64,000 nt of DNA. It comes from Acididesulfobacillus acetoxydans (GTDB lineage: Bacteria > Bacillota > Desulfitobacteriia > Desulfitobacteriales > Desulfitobacteriaceae). Shown here piece after piece: positions 54,682-62,923 of this stretch. Made by a program: the position numbers and the translations under genes. How positions within the stretch are numbered: the first letter of the stretch is position 1; each line of letters starts with the position of its first letter. The stretch lies in the NCBI RefSeq assembly GCF_900016645.1, contig NZ_CDGJ01000019.1. One strand, written 5' to 3'. The notes beneath the pieces were generated by a model. That model was not told the origin of the DNA. It saw only the letters and a list, made by a program, of their open reading frames with translations, and made no database searches.

Positions 54682-55358
54682 ATGTGTTCCTCCTCTTTGG
54701 TTTTGGCAAAGTGTTGCCCCCGCACAGGACGGTTGATTTGCCACGTCTTATTTTCTTCCAAATAGAGCGAAGTCATGCCCTCCACCGCTTGGATATTATC
54801 GGCATTGTCGGCATGAATAATTCCCAGAGCCTCGCAATATTCACAGTACAGTTCTATCCGATCCGGCAGGAGCTCAAAAGAAAGCTGCTTGTTGCCGCAG
54901 CGGCAGCCAAGCTCTCCTTCCTTGGCCAAGCGGTGCAGGTGGTCGAGGATCTTGAGCATAACCTCCGGGTTCTCAAACTCTTCTTCGTAACCTAATTCCG
55001 CCGCCAATTCACCGATAGACTTCTCCCGTTCCTGACAAGCCTGGGCCACTTTTTGTTTGGGCCCGATAAATCCTACCGATGATTCCATCTCCGGGCAAAT
55101 GAGGGGCAATACCTCCTTACCCCAGATGACTTTCCGGTTAACCCTCAGATAGTGATTCTCCCCGCAAAAAGCACATTGGTAAGATATATTAAATTGCCGG
55201 CGGTCGCTGCTCGCAAGGTCGAGGATAGGGGCGCCGCAGTCACAGGCCAGCCTGATCCTTTCTCTCCCCGCCAGCGCAAAAAGCGACAGAGCCTGAAACT
55301 CCAACTGCCCGCAGCGGGGACACTGAATTGCAACCGTTGCATTCGTCGCCAGAATCAT
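54678..55358 (-). CDS. CpXC-type zinc-ribbon protein, function unknown
   Basis: 226 residues with five Cys pairs: CPRC (~13), CDC (~39), CAFC (~63), CRC (~150) and CEYC (~175), the pattern of CpXC-domain proteins. The middle is helical (GELAAELGYEEEFENPEVMLKILDHLHRL). ATG with GAGGTGG 6 nt upstream. It is translationally coupled to fba by a 4-bp overlap, and follows the Spo0F-like gene. No enzyme motif seen; a nucleic-acid or redox role is a guess. Confidence 0.65.
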   Translation of the reverse strand: MILATNATVAIQCPRCGQLEFQALSLFALAGRERIRLACDCGAPILDLASSDRRQFNISYQCAFCGENHYLRVNRKVIWGKEVLPLICPEMESSVGFIGPKQKVAQACQEREKSIGELAAELGYEEEFENPEVMLKILDHLHRLAKEGELGCRCGNKQLSFELLPDRIELYCEYCEALGIIHADNADNIQAVEGMTSLYLEENKTWQINRPVRGQHFAKTKEEEHI

Positions 55359-55461
55359 TGACTTCCACCTCTTTCTAGCATATACTTCGGCACTCACTTA
55401 AAATTTCCTGCCGACTCGCCGAAATCTGCCAAACGTAGGAGGCGGACCCCCAAGGATTCTG

Positions 55462-55848
55462 TCAGCCGCCCGCCGGGAACTCTTGCCCTTTTCCCCCGAG
55501 AATCTCGGCGACCCTGTCACGGAGTTCAAATAGGTCGAACGGCTTCGTCAAATAATGAACGGCCCCCAACTCCCTGGCCTGCTGCATGTTATGTATGTCC
55601 CCATAGGCGGTCATCATCATAACCTGGGCCGATATATTCAAAGACCGAATTTGCCGCAATGTCTCCACCCCGTTCATGCCGGGCATTTTCATATCCATCA
55701 GAATTAAATCCGGGCCAAATTCCCTAGCCAACCGGATTGCTTCACTGCCGTTCGCCGCCATCTCCACCTCGTGCCGATCCTCCCGAAACGTCTCGTAGAG
55801 GAGCAGCCGCACGCCCAGCTGGTCATCCACTACCAGAACCTTTGCCAA
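55462..55848 (-). CDS. spo0F: Spo0F-like response regulator (receiver domain only)
   Basis: 128 residues. Acidic pair Asp8-Asp9, phospho-acceptor Asp52 (LILMDMKMPGMNG), Thr80 and Lys102 (TKPFDL) make a complete receiver; there is no output domain. In Bacillus Spo0F relays phosphate from sensor kinases to Spo0B and Spo0A and lies next to fba, as here. Spo0B is lacking in most clostridia, so a phosphorelay is not assured. TTG start; 15 bp after alr. Confidence 0.85.
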   Translation of the reverse strand: MAKVLVVDDQLGVRLLLYETFREDRHEVEMAANGSEAIRLAREFGPDLILMDMKMPGMNGVETLRQIRSLNISAQVMMMTAYGDIHNMQQARELGAVHYLTKPFDLFELRDRVAEILGGKGQEFPAGG

Positions 55849-55863
55849 TTTCTGTCATCCCCT

Positions 55864-57099
55864 TCAGTCCGCAGTATCCGCTTTCCCGTTCATCCCGGCC
55901 GGATCATCTCTCAGCATAGGGTATTCTTGGTCAACTCGGGAAAATCCTTCTTTCAAGCGGCGTTCCGCAAATATTCTTCCCTCACGCAGGTACAGGCGCA
56001 AAAGCCGGGGATTCGCCGACGTCCTGCGTAAAGGAAGGCACACCTCATCCCCGGGGCGGCATTCATCCAAGCCCACGTCCAGAATCGTCAGCTGCATGCC
56101 GATCTTCCCGGCCACACGCACCGTGCGCCCGCACAAACTGACCTTTTCCCGGCCCAGCACTACCCCGAACATGAGGGCCAAATTCTTAACAATAATTTTC
56201 AGCAAGTCCACCCAGCCTTGCGGCACCAGGCGGGGTTCGAGACCGAACCCGTCGGCATACCCCACGGGGATCACCGCCAGCTGGGTCTCTGCCCCGGTCC
56301 GGTAAGTGCTCTGATAGCCAACGCACGTACCTTTAGCCACACGGCGCACACTCAGCACCCGGCATTTCACCGCCCAGGGGTCCCGGAGCGTGACACGCCC
56401 GTGAAAACCGGCTCCGGGCAAATGCCCGACCAAAAGCGTGCCTAAACGGACAAAATCCAGATGCCAGTCGGGAAAGTCCAAAAAAGCCGCACTGTTGCAC
56501 ACATGTTTCCATTGCGGCCGCACTCCGGCGCTTGCCAAGCGCGCCGTTGCGTCAAGAAAAACCTTGTACTGCCGTTCCGTGTAGGTGCGATCCCGCTGAG
56601 CCGCCCGGGCAAAGTGGGTATAAACCCCCATAACCGCCAGATTTTCGGCCTCCCGCAGTCGGGAAGCGAGCTTTTCCATCTCCGTCGGGGGAAAGCCCGT
56701 GCGCCCCATTCCTGTTTCCAATTTAATATGAATTTCCGCCCGCACTCCCAGTTTGCCGGCGAGAGCATCCAATTCAGCGACGGAGGTTTGATCGGAAATG
56801 CTAAGCTGCAAACCCGAGGAAAGAGCCGCTGTCCATTCGGTACGCATACTCGGCCCTAAGACGAGAATGATCCCTTTGACCCCGTGCTCACGCAACACCA
56901 AACCTTCTTCGACCGAGGTCACGGCAAACGCTTGGCACCCGCATTCCTGCAACACGAGAGCAACCTGAACCGCCCCCAGTCCATAGCCGTCCGCCTTGAC
57001 CACAGCCATACAGCGCGACCCGGGCCGCAAAAGTTTAACCGCGGCCCGGTAATTGGCGGCGACTGCGTCAAGGTTCACTTCGATCCATGCCCGCGCCAT
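55864..57099 (-). CDS. alr: Alanine racemase
   Basis: 411 residues. PLP Lys35 in AVVKADGYGLGA and the second base Tyr (~262) in TCVGYQSTY are present, with METGMGRTGF-like KLETGMGRTGF. Makes D-alanine for peptidoglycan. ATG 57099 is preferred (AAGGGTG 6 nt upstream) over a GTG three codons earlier. A charged tail of about 35 residues (LREGRIFAERRLKEGFSRVDQEYPML) extends past the usual end. Confidence 0.96.
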   Translation of the reverse strand: MARAWIEVNLDAVAANYRAAVKLLRPGSRCMAVVKADGYGLGAVQVALVLQECGCQAFAVTSVEEGLVLREHGVKGIILVLGPSMRTEWTAALSSGLQLSISDQTSVAELDALAGKLGVRAEIHIKLETGMGRTGFPPTEMEKLASRLREAENLAVMGVYTHFARAAQRDRTYTERQYKVFLDATARLASAGVRPQWKHVCNSAAFLDFPDWHLDFVRLGTLLVGHLPGAGFHGRVTLRDPWAVKCRVLSVRRVAKGTCVGYQSTYRTGAETQLAVIPVGYADGFGLEPRLVPQGWVDLLKIIVKNLALMFGVVLGREKVSLCGRTVRVAGKIGMQLTILDVGLDECRPGDEVCLPLRRTSANPRLLRLYLREGRIFAERRLKEGFSRVDQEYPMLRDDPAGMNGKADTAD

Positions 57100-57150
57100 A
57101 TCTTTCACCCTTCCGCCTCTAAGACAGTTTTCACGTTCCCGGCACCATAT

Positions 57151-57180
57151 CGGTGAACTCGTTCGGCTAAAGCTAAAGAT
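57151..57180 (+). repeat. ACTCGTTCGGCT element downstream of femX
   Basis: CGGTGAACTCGTTCGGCTAA plus AGCTAAAGAT, related to 51555-51585 (+) and 62930-62951 (-). It lies 22 nt past the FemAB-like stop. The adjacent GCGGTGTC...GACACTACCGC can form a hairpin. Confidence 0.45.
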
Positions 57181-57201
57181 CGCGGCGGTGTCCTGTAGAC
57201 A

Positions 57202-58350
57202 CTACCGCCGAGCGCGACTTAGGCCATTCTTCACCTCGCCGCTCGTTCTCTCCTGCCCACTCTTCCCGGAGCCGCCTCTCCGGCGGCGCAGCCGGCTGAT
57301 GAGGCCCTTTATGAGATCGGAGACGACCGGCTCCAGGTGCCGCCAGAGAAAGTAGACGAATGGCCGGCAGACCAAATCCCACTCCCCGATAAATTCGGTA
57401 TACTCGCCGTTGAAGCCTTTCTTAAACCGATAAAGCCCGTAAAGGGGGTTGTCCTCCGTTAAATGCCCGGGGACGCCCCGGAAATCATACATCGTACAGC
57501 CCAGAGACTTGGCCCAGCGGATCATTTCCCATTGGATTAGGTAATTTGGCATCACATTTCTGTGGCTGTTGGAAGACGCCCCATAAATATACCAAGCTTT
57601 GTCCCCCAGGGTAAAGGCTAGGGTTCCCGCCACAACCTGACCTTGGTACTCACCTATGAAAAGTTCCGCCAAGCCAGCCGGTACCAGGGTATCAAACATA
57701 TCCTCAAAATAAGAATAAGCGCGGACGAGAAAACGATCTCTTTCGGTCGTCTCTTTGAGCACACGGTAAAATTCGGGCAAATCCGCCCGTTCCCCGCGTC
57801 GGATCTGCACTCCTTTTTTTTTAGCTAAACGGATATTATAGCGCGTTTTTTGATGCATCCCGGCCAGCAGTTCCTCTTCCTCCGGGGTTATGTCCAGGCG
57901 GAATACATATTTTGGCTGTACCCCCTCAAAACCCTTACCCGTTTCCGCCGAACGGAAACCCCGGCTGCGCAAAAACTGCTCCGGTTCCCGGTCGGAGGAG
58001 GGGATATCCGGGTCGATTTTCAGAAAGATCGCACCCCTCTTTTTCGCCAACCCTTTAATCGCCCCCAGCACCGCATCGAAGAGTTCCTGATCATGCCAAG
58101 TCAGGACGGGGCCGCGCGGAACATAAAAAATAGGCATTCCCAGCACCGGAAGCTTCCGCTCCAACACCGAAGCGGCCGCTTTAATCTCTCCGCCCTCTTC
58201 CAGCAGCAGCCGCCAAGGCCGCCAGCCCGTACGGCTCTTGATCTCTCCCCATTCCCAGGTCTGCAAAACGTGTCCTTTAGGGTGTTGAGCTAAAAAATCG
58301 TCGAAGCGCACCCGTTCATTTTCATTAATCCATTTTGCGGCATAGGCCAT
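57202..58350 (-). CDS. FemAB-family peptidoglycan aminoacyltransferase-like protein
   Basis: 382 residues with two GNAT-like lobes typical of FemX/FemA/MurM: LQTWEWGEIKSRTGWRPWRLLL and FYVPRGPVLTWHD in the first, MHQKTRYNIRLAKKKGV, GTLAFTLGDKAWYIYGASSNSHRNVMPNYLIQWEMIRWAKSLGCTMYDFRGVPG and the ending LYRFKKGFNGEYTEFIGEWDLV in the second. These enzymes add amino acids from tRNA to lipid II or the stem peptide. The added residue is unknown. Basic C-terminal tail (RRRRGGSGK). ATG with GGAGG upstream; alr is next downstream. Confidence 0.92.
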   Translation of the reverse strand: MAYAAKWINENERVRFDDFLAQHPKGHVLQTWEWGEIKSRTGWRPWRLLLEEGGEIKAAASVLERKLPVLGMPIFYVPRGPVLTWHDQELFDAVLGAIKGLAKKRGAIFLKIDPDIPSSDREPEQFLRSRGFRSAETGKGFEGVQPKYVFRLDITPEEEELLAGMHQKTRYNIRLAKKKGVQIRRGERADLPEFYRVLKETTERDRFLVRAYSYFEDMFDTLVPAGLAELFIGEYQGQVVAGTLAFTLGDKAWYIYGASSNSHRNVMPNYLIQWEMIRWAKSLGCTMYDFRGVPGHLTEDNPLYGLYRFKKGFNGEYTEFIGEWDLVCRPFVYFLWRHLEPVVSDLIKGLISRLRRRRGGSGKSGQERTSGEVKNGLSRARR

Positions 58351-58553
58351 GCCCCGAATCCTCCATTCCTGCGGGAAAAACTGTTCCTATCACAAGTCTT
58401 GCCTTCATCCCGGTCTCCCTAGTCCTGCCCCCGCTATTTCCGACCCTTAGAGCCGGTTTCGTCCGCACGGCTATCTTCATCCTGTAAGGGTCGCGGCCCT
58501 GATTTCCGGCGCCCAGGGCTGTTGACGCCCAAATGAAGCGCCTGACACCGGTG

Positions 58554-60161
58554 CTACCGACCCGCCTGATCGAGAGCGGCGCGAATGAAGCCCCGAAAAA
58601 GCGGATGCGGACGGTTGGGACGTGACTTAAACTCGGGGTGAAATTGGGAAGCCGTGAACCAAGGATGATCGGGAAGTTCCGTGATTTCAACCAGACGGCC
58701 GTCCGGCGAGGTGCCGGAGAACTTCAGTCCCGCCTGCTCAAGATCGGCACGAAACTGGTTGTTGACCTCGTAGCGGTGGCGATGCCGCTCGTAGATCACC
58801 TCATCCCGGTACGCCTCGTAGGCATGTGTCCCTTCGATCAGTTTGGCAGGCGAGATCCCCAGTCTCATGGTCCCCCCTTTGTCCTCAATATCCTTTTGCT
58901 CGGGCAGAATGTCAATAACCGGGTAGGGAGTATCAGGATCGAACTCGGTGCTGTTGGCCCTCTCCAAGCCACAGACATTGCGCGCAAATTCAATAACCGC
59001 ACATTGCATGCCCAGACAAATTCCCAAAAACGGAATTTTGTTCTCGCGAGCGTAACGAATGGACTGGATTTTCCCCTCTATCCCCCGATTGCCGAAACCC
59101 CCGGGGACGAGGATACCCGCAACCCCTTTGAGAAAATCTTGCACCGACCCGTTTTCCACCTCTTCGGAATTAATCCAGCGGATATTGACCTTGGCTCCAT
59201 GTTCGGTCCCAGCATGGCGCAGGGCTTCCGCCACGCTCAGGTAGGCGTCGGGAAGCTCGACGTATTTGCCCACAATCGCTATTTCCACAGCGAGCTTGGG
59301 GGACTTGATGCGTTCGACAATCTGACGCCATTCCGTCATATCGGCCTTCGGGGCCTCTATTTCAAAACGCTTCAGGACGATCTCGTCCAGCCCTTCTGCC
59401 TGGAGATTTAAGGGTACTTCATAAATGGTTGGGGCGTCAACGGCCTGAATAATAGCGTCCCCATCGATATCGCAAAGGAGAGCCAACTTGTCCACCATGT
59501 CGGCAGACAAACGGTGCTCGGTTCGGCAAACGAGGATATTCGGCTGGATCCCTATCCCCCGAATCTCTTTGACTGAATGCTGACTGGGTTTGGTCTTGAG
59601 TTCTCCCGAAGCCGCCAGATAGGGTACTAAAGTAACATGGATATAGATAATGTTCTTGTGCCCGATGTCTGTGCGCATCTGGCGTATGGCCTCCAAAAAC
59701 GGTAAGGACTCGATATCACCCACAGTGCCCCCGATCTCAGTGATCACGATATCCGGATGACTTTCCCTGGCCACCCGGTAAATCCGCTCCTTGATTTCAT
59801 TCGTAATATGGGGAATCACTTGAACCGTCGCGCCCAGAAAATCCCCCTTGCGCTCTTTGTTAATGACCGACCAGTAAATCTTCCCGGTGGTCACATTGCT
59901 GTTTTGCGACAAAGGCACGTCAATAAACCGTTCGTAGTGCCCAAGGTCCAAATCGGTTTCCGCCCCGTCATCCGTGACAAAGACTTCACCGTGCTGATAA
60001 GGGCTCATGGTACCGGGATCGATGTTGATATAGGGATCAAACTTTTGAATCGCCACTTTGAACCCCCGGTTTTTGAGCAGACAGCCCAATGAGGCGGCTG
60101 TAATTCCTTTGCCTAAAGAAGAGACCACTCCTCCGGTCACAAAAATAAACTTGGTCGTCAT
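58554..60161 (-). CDS. pyrG: CTP synthase
   Basis: 535 residues. N-terminal synthetase domain with FVTGGVVSSLGKGITAASLG (P-loop-like), SPYQHGEVFVTDDGAETDLDLGHYERF and the glutamine amidotransferase domain from ~290 with the nucleophile Cys in LGICLGMQ (~380) and the His/Glu pair in FHPEF. Converts UTP to CTP. ATG 60161, GGA-rich site upstream. A strong promoter and an intrinsic terminator precede it (60312-60340, 60266-60289), suggesting attenuation. Confidence 0.98.
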   Translation of the reverse strand: MTTKFIFVTGGVVSSLGKGITAASLGCLLKNRGFKVAIQKFDPYINIDPGTMSPYQHGEVFVTDDGAETDLDLGHYERFIDVPLSQNSNVTTGKIYWSVINKERKGDFLGATVQVIPHITNEIKERIYRVARESHPDIVITEIGGTVGDIESLPFLEAIRQMRTDIGHKNIIYIHVTLVPYLAASGELKTKPSQHSVKEIRGIGIQPNILVCRTEHRLSADMVDKLALLCDIDGDAIIQAVDAPTIYEVPLNLQAEGLDEIVLKRFEIEAPKADMTEWRQIVERIKSPKLAVEIAIVGKYVELPDAYLSVAEALRHAGTEHGAKVNIRWINSEEVENGSVQDFLKGVAGILVPGGFGNRGIEGKIQSIRYARENKIPFLGICLGMQCAVIEFARNVCGLERANSTEFDPDTPYPVIDILPEQKDIEDKGGTMRLGISPAKLIEGTHAYEAYRDEVIYERHRHRYEVNNQFRADLEQAGLKFSGTSPDGRLVEITELPDHPWFTASQFHPEFKSRPNRPHPLFRGFIRAALDQAGR

Positions 60162-60258
60162 CTGTGTTTTTCCTTTCTCACTTCTAATTTCCCTTTTTCC
60201 GCGTCTTGGCCTTACGGTGGAATGTGCCGATCCAATACACGACCCGGCTAAGACACAC

Positions 60259-60289
60259 AAAAAAAGCTAGTCCGTCCAACCGCACTAGC
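60259..60289 (-). terminator. Intrinsic terminator in the pyrG leader (attenuator candidate)
   Basis: Minus strand: GCTAGT ... ACTAGC (6-bp stem plus 2 further pairs) followed by seven T (60265-60259). It lies downstream of the pyrG promoter and about 100 nt before the ATG, so transcripts from that promoter must read through it. It could also end rpoE transcripts. Confidence 0.75.
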
Positions 60290-60311
60290 ATTATTTTTCC
60301 TATTGCTTTGT

Positions 60312-60340
60312 ATTCTAGCCTTATTCAAAAGACCTGTCAA
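60312..60340 (-). promoter_or_regulatory. SigA promoter of pyrG
   Basis: Minus strand: perfect TTGACA (60340-60335), 17-nt spacer, TAGAAT (60317-60312). The best SigA match in the window. Predicted start near 60305, where the transcript would begin in ...AGCAATAGG, with no run of G. Confidence 0.8.
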
Positions 60341-60380
60341 GAACCAACCTGCCGCTTCTGTTGCTTCGGCGAGGTCTCCC

Positions 60381-60863
60381 TTACCACCGGCCTTTAGGTC
60401 CGCCTCCGTCTTCTTCCTCCTCATCTTCCTCTTCCGTGTCTTCCTGATCTTCATCCTCCTCATCATCCAAAGCATCTTCCGCCTCGCCCAGATCCCCTTC
60501 GCCCTCATAACGATGCTCCCCGTTTTCCGGATCCTCCCCGTCCGGGAGAGACGTTTTAGCCGTATCTTCATCATCATAAGCAACAGACTTATTCATCAGG
60601 GTGATGGAAGGCATACGTTTTGAAGTACGAGTGGGAAGCCAAACCTTCAAACCCCATTCCCCTGATCCCGCATAAGCAAAACGGGTGTCAAGGTTTATTT
60701 GGGTCAGCATGGCGGATATCCGTTCCGGACTCTCGGGCAGTTCCTTTTTCTGCAGAATCAGCCCGATCAAATCCCGATAGTTCATCGGGCGACCGTGGCT
60801 TTGCAAAAGTTCATAGGCAATATCGGTGCCGGAGAGCTTCCCTTGGTCAAAAGATTGCGCCAA
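60381..60863 (-). CDS. rpoE: RNA polymerase delta subunit
   Basis: 160 residues. N-terminal HARE-HTH domain (~1-80: GTDIAYELLQSHGRPMNYRDLIGLILQKKELPES...LNLDTRFAYAGSGEWGLKVW) and a C-terminal tail of nearly continuous Asp/Glu (~105-152) ending GGPKGRW. Delta raises RNA polymerase recycling and promoter selectivity in Gram-positive bacteria. TTG start, with AAAGGCGG upstream. Same argS-rpoE-pyrG order as other Firmicutes. Confidence 0.94.
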   Translation of the reverse strand: MAQSFDQGKLSGTDIAYELLQSHGRPMNYRDLIGLILQKKELPESPERISAMLTQINLDTRFAYAGSGEWGLKVWLPTRTSKRMPSITLMNKSVAYDDEDTAKTSLPDGEDPENGEHRYEGEGDLGEAEDALDDEEDEDQEDTEEEDEEEEDGGGPKGRW

Positions 60864-60887
60864 AATTCCACCGCCTTTCCTTAAATA

Positions 60888-61060
60888 TACACATTAACAA
60901 AGCAGAGACCTGCATTAATAAAGCAGAGGGCTACACTTAACAAAGCAGGGGTCTACATTAACAAAGCAGAGGTTTACACTTAACAAAGCAAAGGTTTACA
61001 TTAACAAAGCAGAGGTTTACACTTAACAAAGCAAAGGTTTACATTAACAAAGCAAAGGTT
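60888..61060. repeat. Tandem array of eight 21/22-bp units between argS and rpoE
   Basis: Eight units of the form TACATTAACAAAGCAGAGGTT (21) or TACACTTAACAAAGCAAAGG plus TT (22), alternating so that units 4-5 and 6-7 repeat as 43-bp blocks. Units near argS are nearly identical and those near rpoE are diverged. The first base of the argS stop codon is the array edge. No spacers, so not CRISPR. Confidence 0.92.
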
Positions 61061-62745
61061 TACATCCGTTCCGGCGCAGACACACCCAAAATCCCCAAAA
61101 CATTGGCAATGACCTGTCGGGTTGAGCGAATTAAAGCCAGACGCGCCCTGCGCAAATCCTCTTCCTCGACCAAAACCCTGTGGCTGTTGTAAAACGTGTG
61201 AAAAAGCCCGGCCAAATCAAGCACATAGCGCGCCAGGCGGTGAGGTTCCAGCAGTCGGGCCGCCAAAGAAATTTCATCGGGAAAATCCGCCATCTTTTTC
61301 AAAAGAGCCCGTTCTTCCTGACTGTCGAGAAGGAGTTCCAATTCCCGCTCGCCGGGAATCCCCGCCTCTGACTCCATTTCGCCGGCCTGGCGCAAAATGC
61401 TGCAAAGGCGGGCATAAGCATACTGGATGTAGTAGACCGGGTTATCAGCGGATTGGGATTTCGCCAAATCCAGATCAAATTCCACGGTGGAATCCGGGTC
61501 GCGCAGAATAAAGGTGAAACGGGCCGCATCCTTGCCCACTTCGTCCATTAATTCGCGCAAGGTGATATACTGACCGGAACGTTTGGACATCCTCACGACT
61601 TCGCCGTTCTGGATCAGACGCACCAACTGCATGAGAATGATCTGCAAGCGTTCCGGAGCAATGCCCAAAGCCGCCATCGCGCCTTTCATCCTTGCCACAT
61701 GCCCGTGGTGGTCTGCCCCCCAAATATTGATCACTTGATCAAAGCCGCGTTCAAATTTGTTCCGGTGATAGGCAATGTCCGCCGCAAAGTAGGTCGGTAT
61801 TCCGTTACTGCGCACAACAACCTCATCTTTTTCGTCCCCGAACAAGGTGGACTTCAGCCAAAGGGCCCCCTCTTTCTCGTAGATATAACCCTTTTTCTCC
61901 ATTTCCTCCATGGTGGAACGGACGAACCCGGAATCATGCAGGGATTGTTCACTGAACCAAACGTCATACTCCACTCCAAAATCTTTGAGCGTCTCCCTGA
62001 TCTGCCCCATCTTTTCCGCCAAGGCGTAGCGTACGAGAAATTCCCGCCTCAACCCCGCATCCATACTTAAATATTTACTACCGTCCCGATCAATCAGCCT
62101 TTGAACAGTGTCCAACAGATCCTCACCATGGTACCCGCCTTCGGGAATCGGGGCATCCTGTCCCAGAATCTGAAAATAGCGCGCTTCTAAAGAAAGGGCA
62201 AAATTGTGAATCTGATTGCCGGCATCATTAATGTAAAATTCACGGCTCACCTCATAGCCGGCCATCTCCAACAGAGACGCCAGGCTGTCTCCAAGAGCCG
62301 CTCCGCGGGCATTGCCCATATGGAGGAGCCCTGTCGGATTAGCGCTGACGAATTCCACTTGAACCTTTTCTCCCCGCCCCAGATTCACCCGTCCATAGGC
62401 CTTCCCTTCCCGCAAAACTTCGGGAATGACACCGCCCAGCCAACGCGGATTAAGCCGGAAGTTAATGAAACCGGGACCGGCAATCTCTGAGGACTCTATC
62501 CAAGTATTCTCCGTCTCCAAATGGCGGATTAAGATTTCGGCGACTTCCCGAGGCGAACGCTTAACCTGCTTGGCGAGAACCATGCCCAGATTTGTGGCCA
62601 GGTCCCCGTGCTGACGTTCACGCGGCTCTTCTAAAACGAAAGAAGGTAATTCCCCGAAATTCAACTCACCTTGAGTCTTAGCTTTCGCAGCCGCTTCCGC
62701 CAAATTGCGCTCAATCTTATGGGCTATCCGTGCATAGAGACTCAT
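61060..62745 (-). CDS. argS: Arginyl-tRNA synthetase
   Basis: 561 residues. N-terminal additional domain, HIGH-like SANPTGLLHMGNARGAALGD (HMGN ~142-145), KMSKS-like VVRMSKRSGQYITLRE (~365) and the DALR anticodon-binding domain (~440-561) with Tyr-rich DNPVYYIQYAYARLCSI. ATG 62745 with GGAGGAG 8 nt upstream. The open frame extends 40 codons upstream over hairpin DNA, which is unlikely to be coding. The last codons touch the tandem array at 60888-61060. Confidence 0.98.
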   Translation of the reverse strand: MSLYARIAHKIERNLAEAAAKAKTQGELNFGELPSFVLEEPRERQHGDLATNLGMVLAKQVKRSPREVAEILIRHLETENTWIESSEIAGPGFINFRLNPRWLGGVIPEVLREGKAYGRVNLGRGEKVQVEFVSANPTGLLHMGNARGAALGDSLASLLEMAGYEVSREFYINDAGNQIHNFALSLEARYFQILGQDAPIPEGGYHGEDLLDTVQRLIDRDGSKYLSMDAGLRREFLVRYALAEKMGQIRETLKDFGVEYDVWFSEQSLHDSGFVRSTMEEMEKKGYIYEKEGALWLKSTLFGDEKDEVVVRSNGIPTYFAADIAYHRNKFERGFDQVINIWGADHHGHVARMKGAMAALGIAPERLQIILMQLVRLIQNGEVVRMSKRSGQYITLRELMDEVGKDAARFTFILRDPDSTVEFDLDLAKSQSADNPVYYIQYAYARLCSILRQAGEMESEAGIPGERELELLLDSQEERALLKKMADFPDEISLAARLLEPHRLARYVLDLAGLFHTFYNSHRVLVEEEDLRRARLALIRSTRQVIANVLGILGVSAPERM

Positions 62746-62923
62746 CGAGGAAGCTCCTCCTTTATCCAAACGTAAGACTCCCACTTCTACAAGTGGGAGT
62801 GGGTCCCACGTACCCCGCTTCGGTGGGGGTAGACTCCATCCTTCGGCACAAAAGCATAATTTCACGCTCTGTGCCTACGGCGATAGTCTCCACCGGAGAC
62901 TATCGTCACCGAAGTCTCGATGT
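62746..62923 (-). other. Structured leader or insertion upstream of argS
   Basis: 178 nt with three hairpins: 62881-62905 (perfect 11-bp CGATAGTCTCC/GGAGACTATCG, loop of three), ~62811-62832 (ACCCCGC/GTGGGGGT with a TTCG loop) and the 44-bp repeat at 62764-62807. No T-box core is visible. It may be a regulatory leader, or the remnant of a small insertion. Confidence 0.5.
62764..62807. repeat. 44-bp hairpin repeat, copy 2 (upstream of argS)
   Basis: 43 of 44 positions identical to 17747-17790, same orientation; the single difference is in the 4-nt loop. Contains the 10-bp stem ACTCCCACTT/AAGTGGGAGT. Confidence 0.75.

Noticed and set aside
60888..61060. CRISPR array
   Set aside because: Units are directly contiguous with no unique spacers and there are no cas genes.
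62746..62865. 40-codon N-terminal extension of ArgRS
   Set aside because: The extra frame covers two hairpins and a repeat; a well-spaced GGAGGAG and the conserved start lie at 62745.
62746..62923. T-box leader for argS
   Set aside because: No GGGTGG-type T-box core and no terminator with antiterminator pairing found; the hairpins include a repeat found elsewhere.
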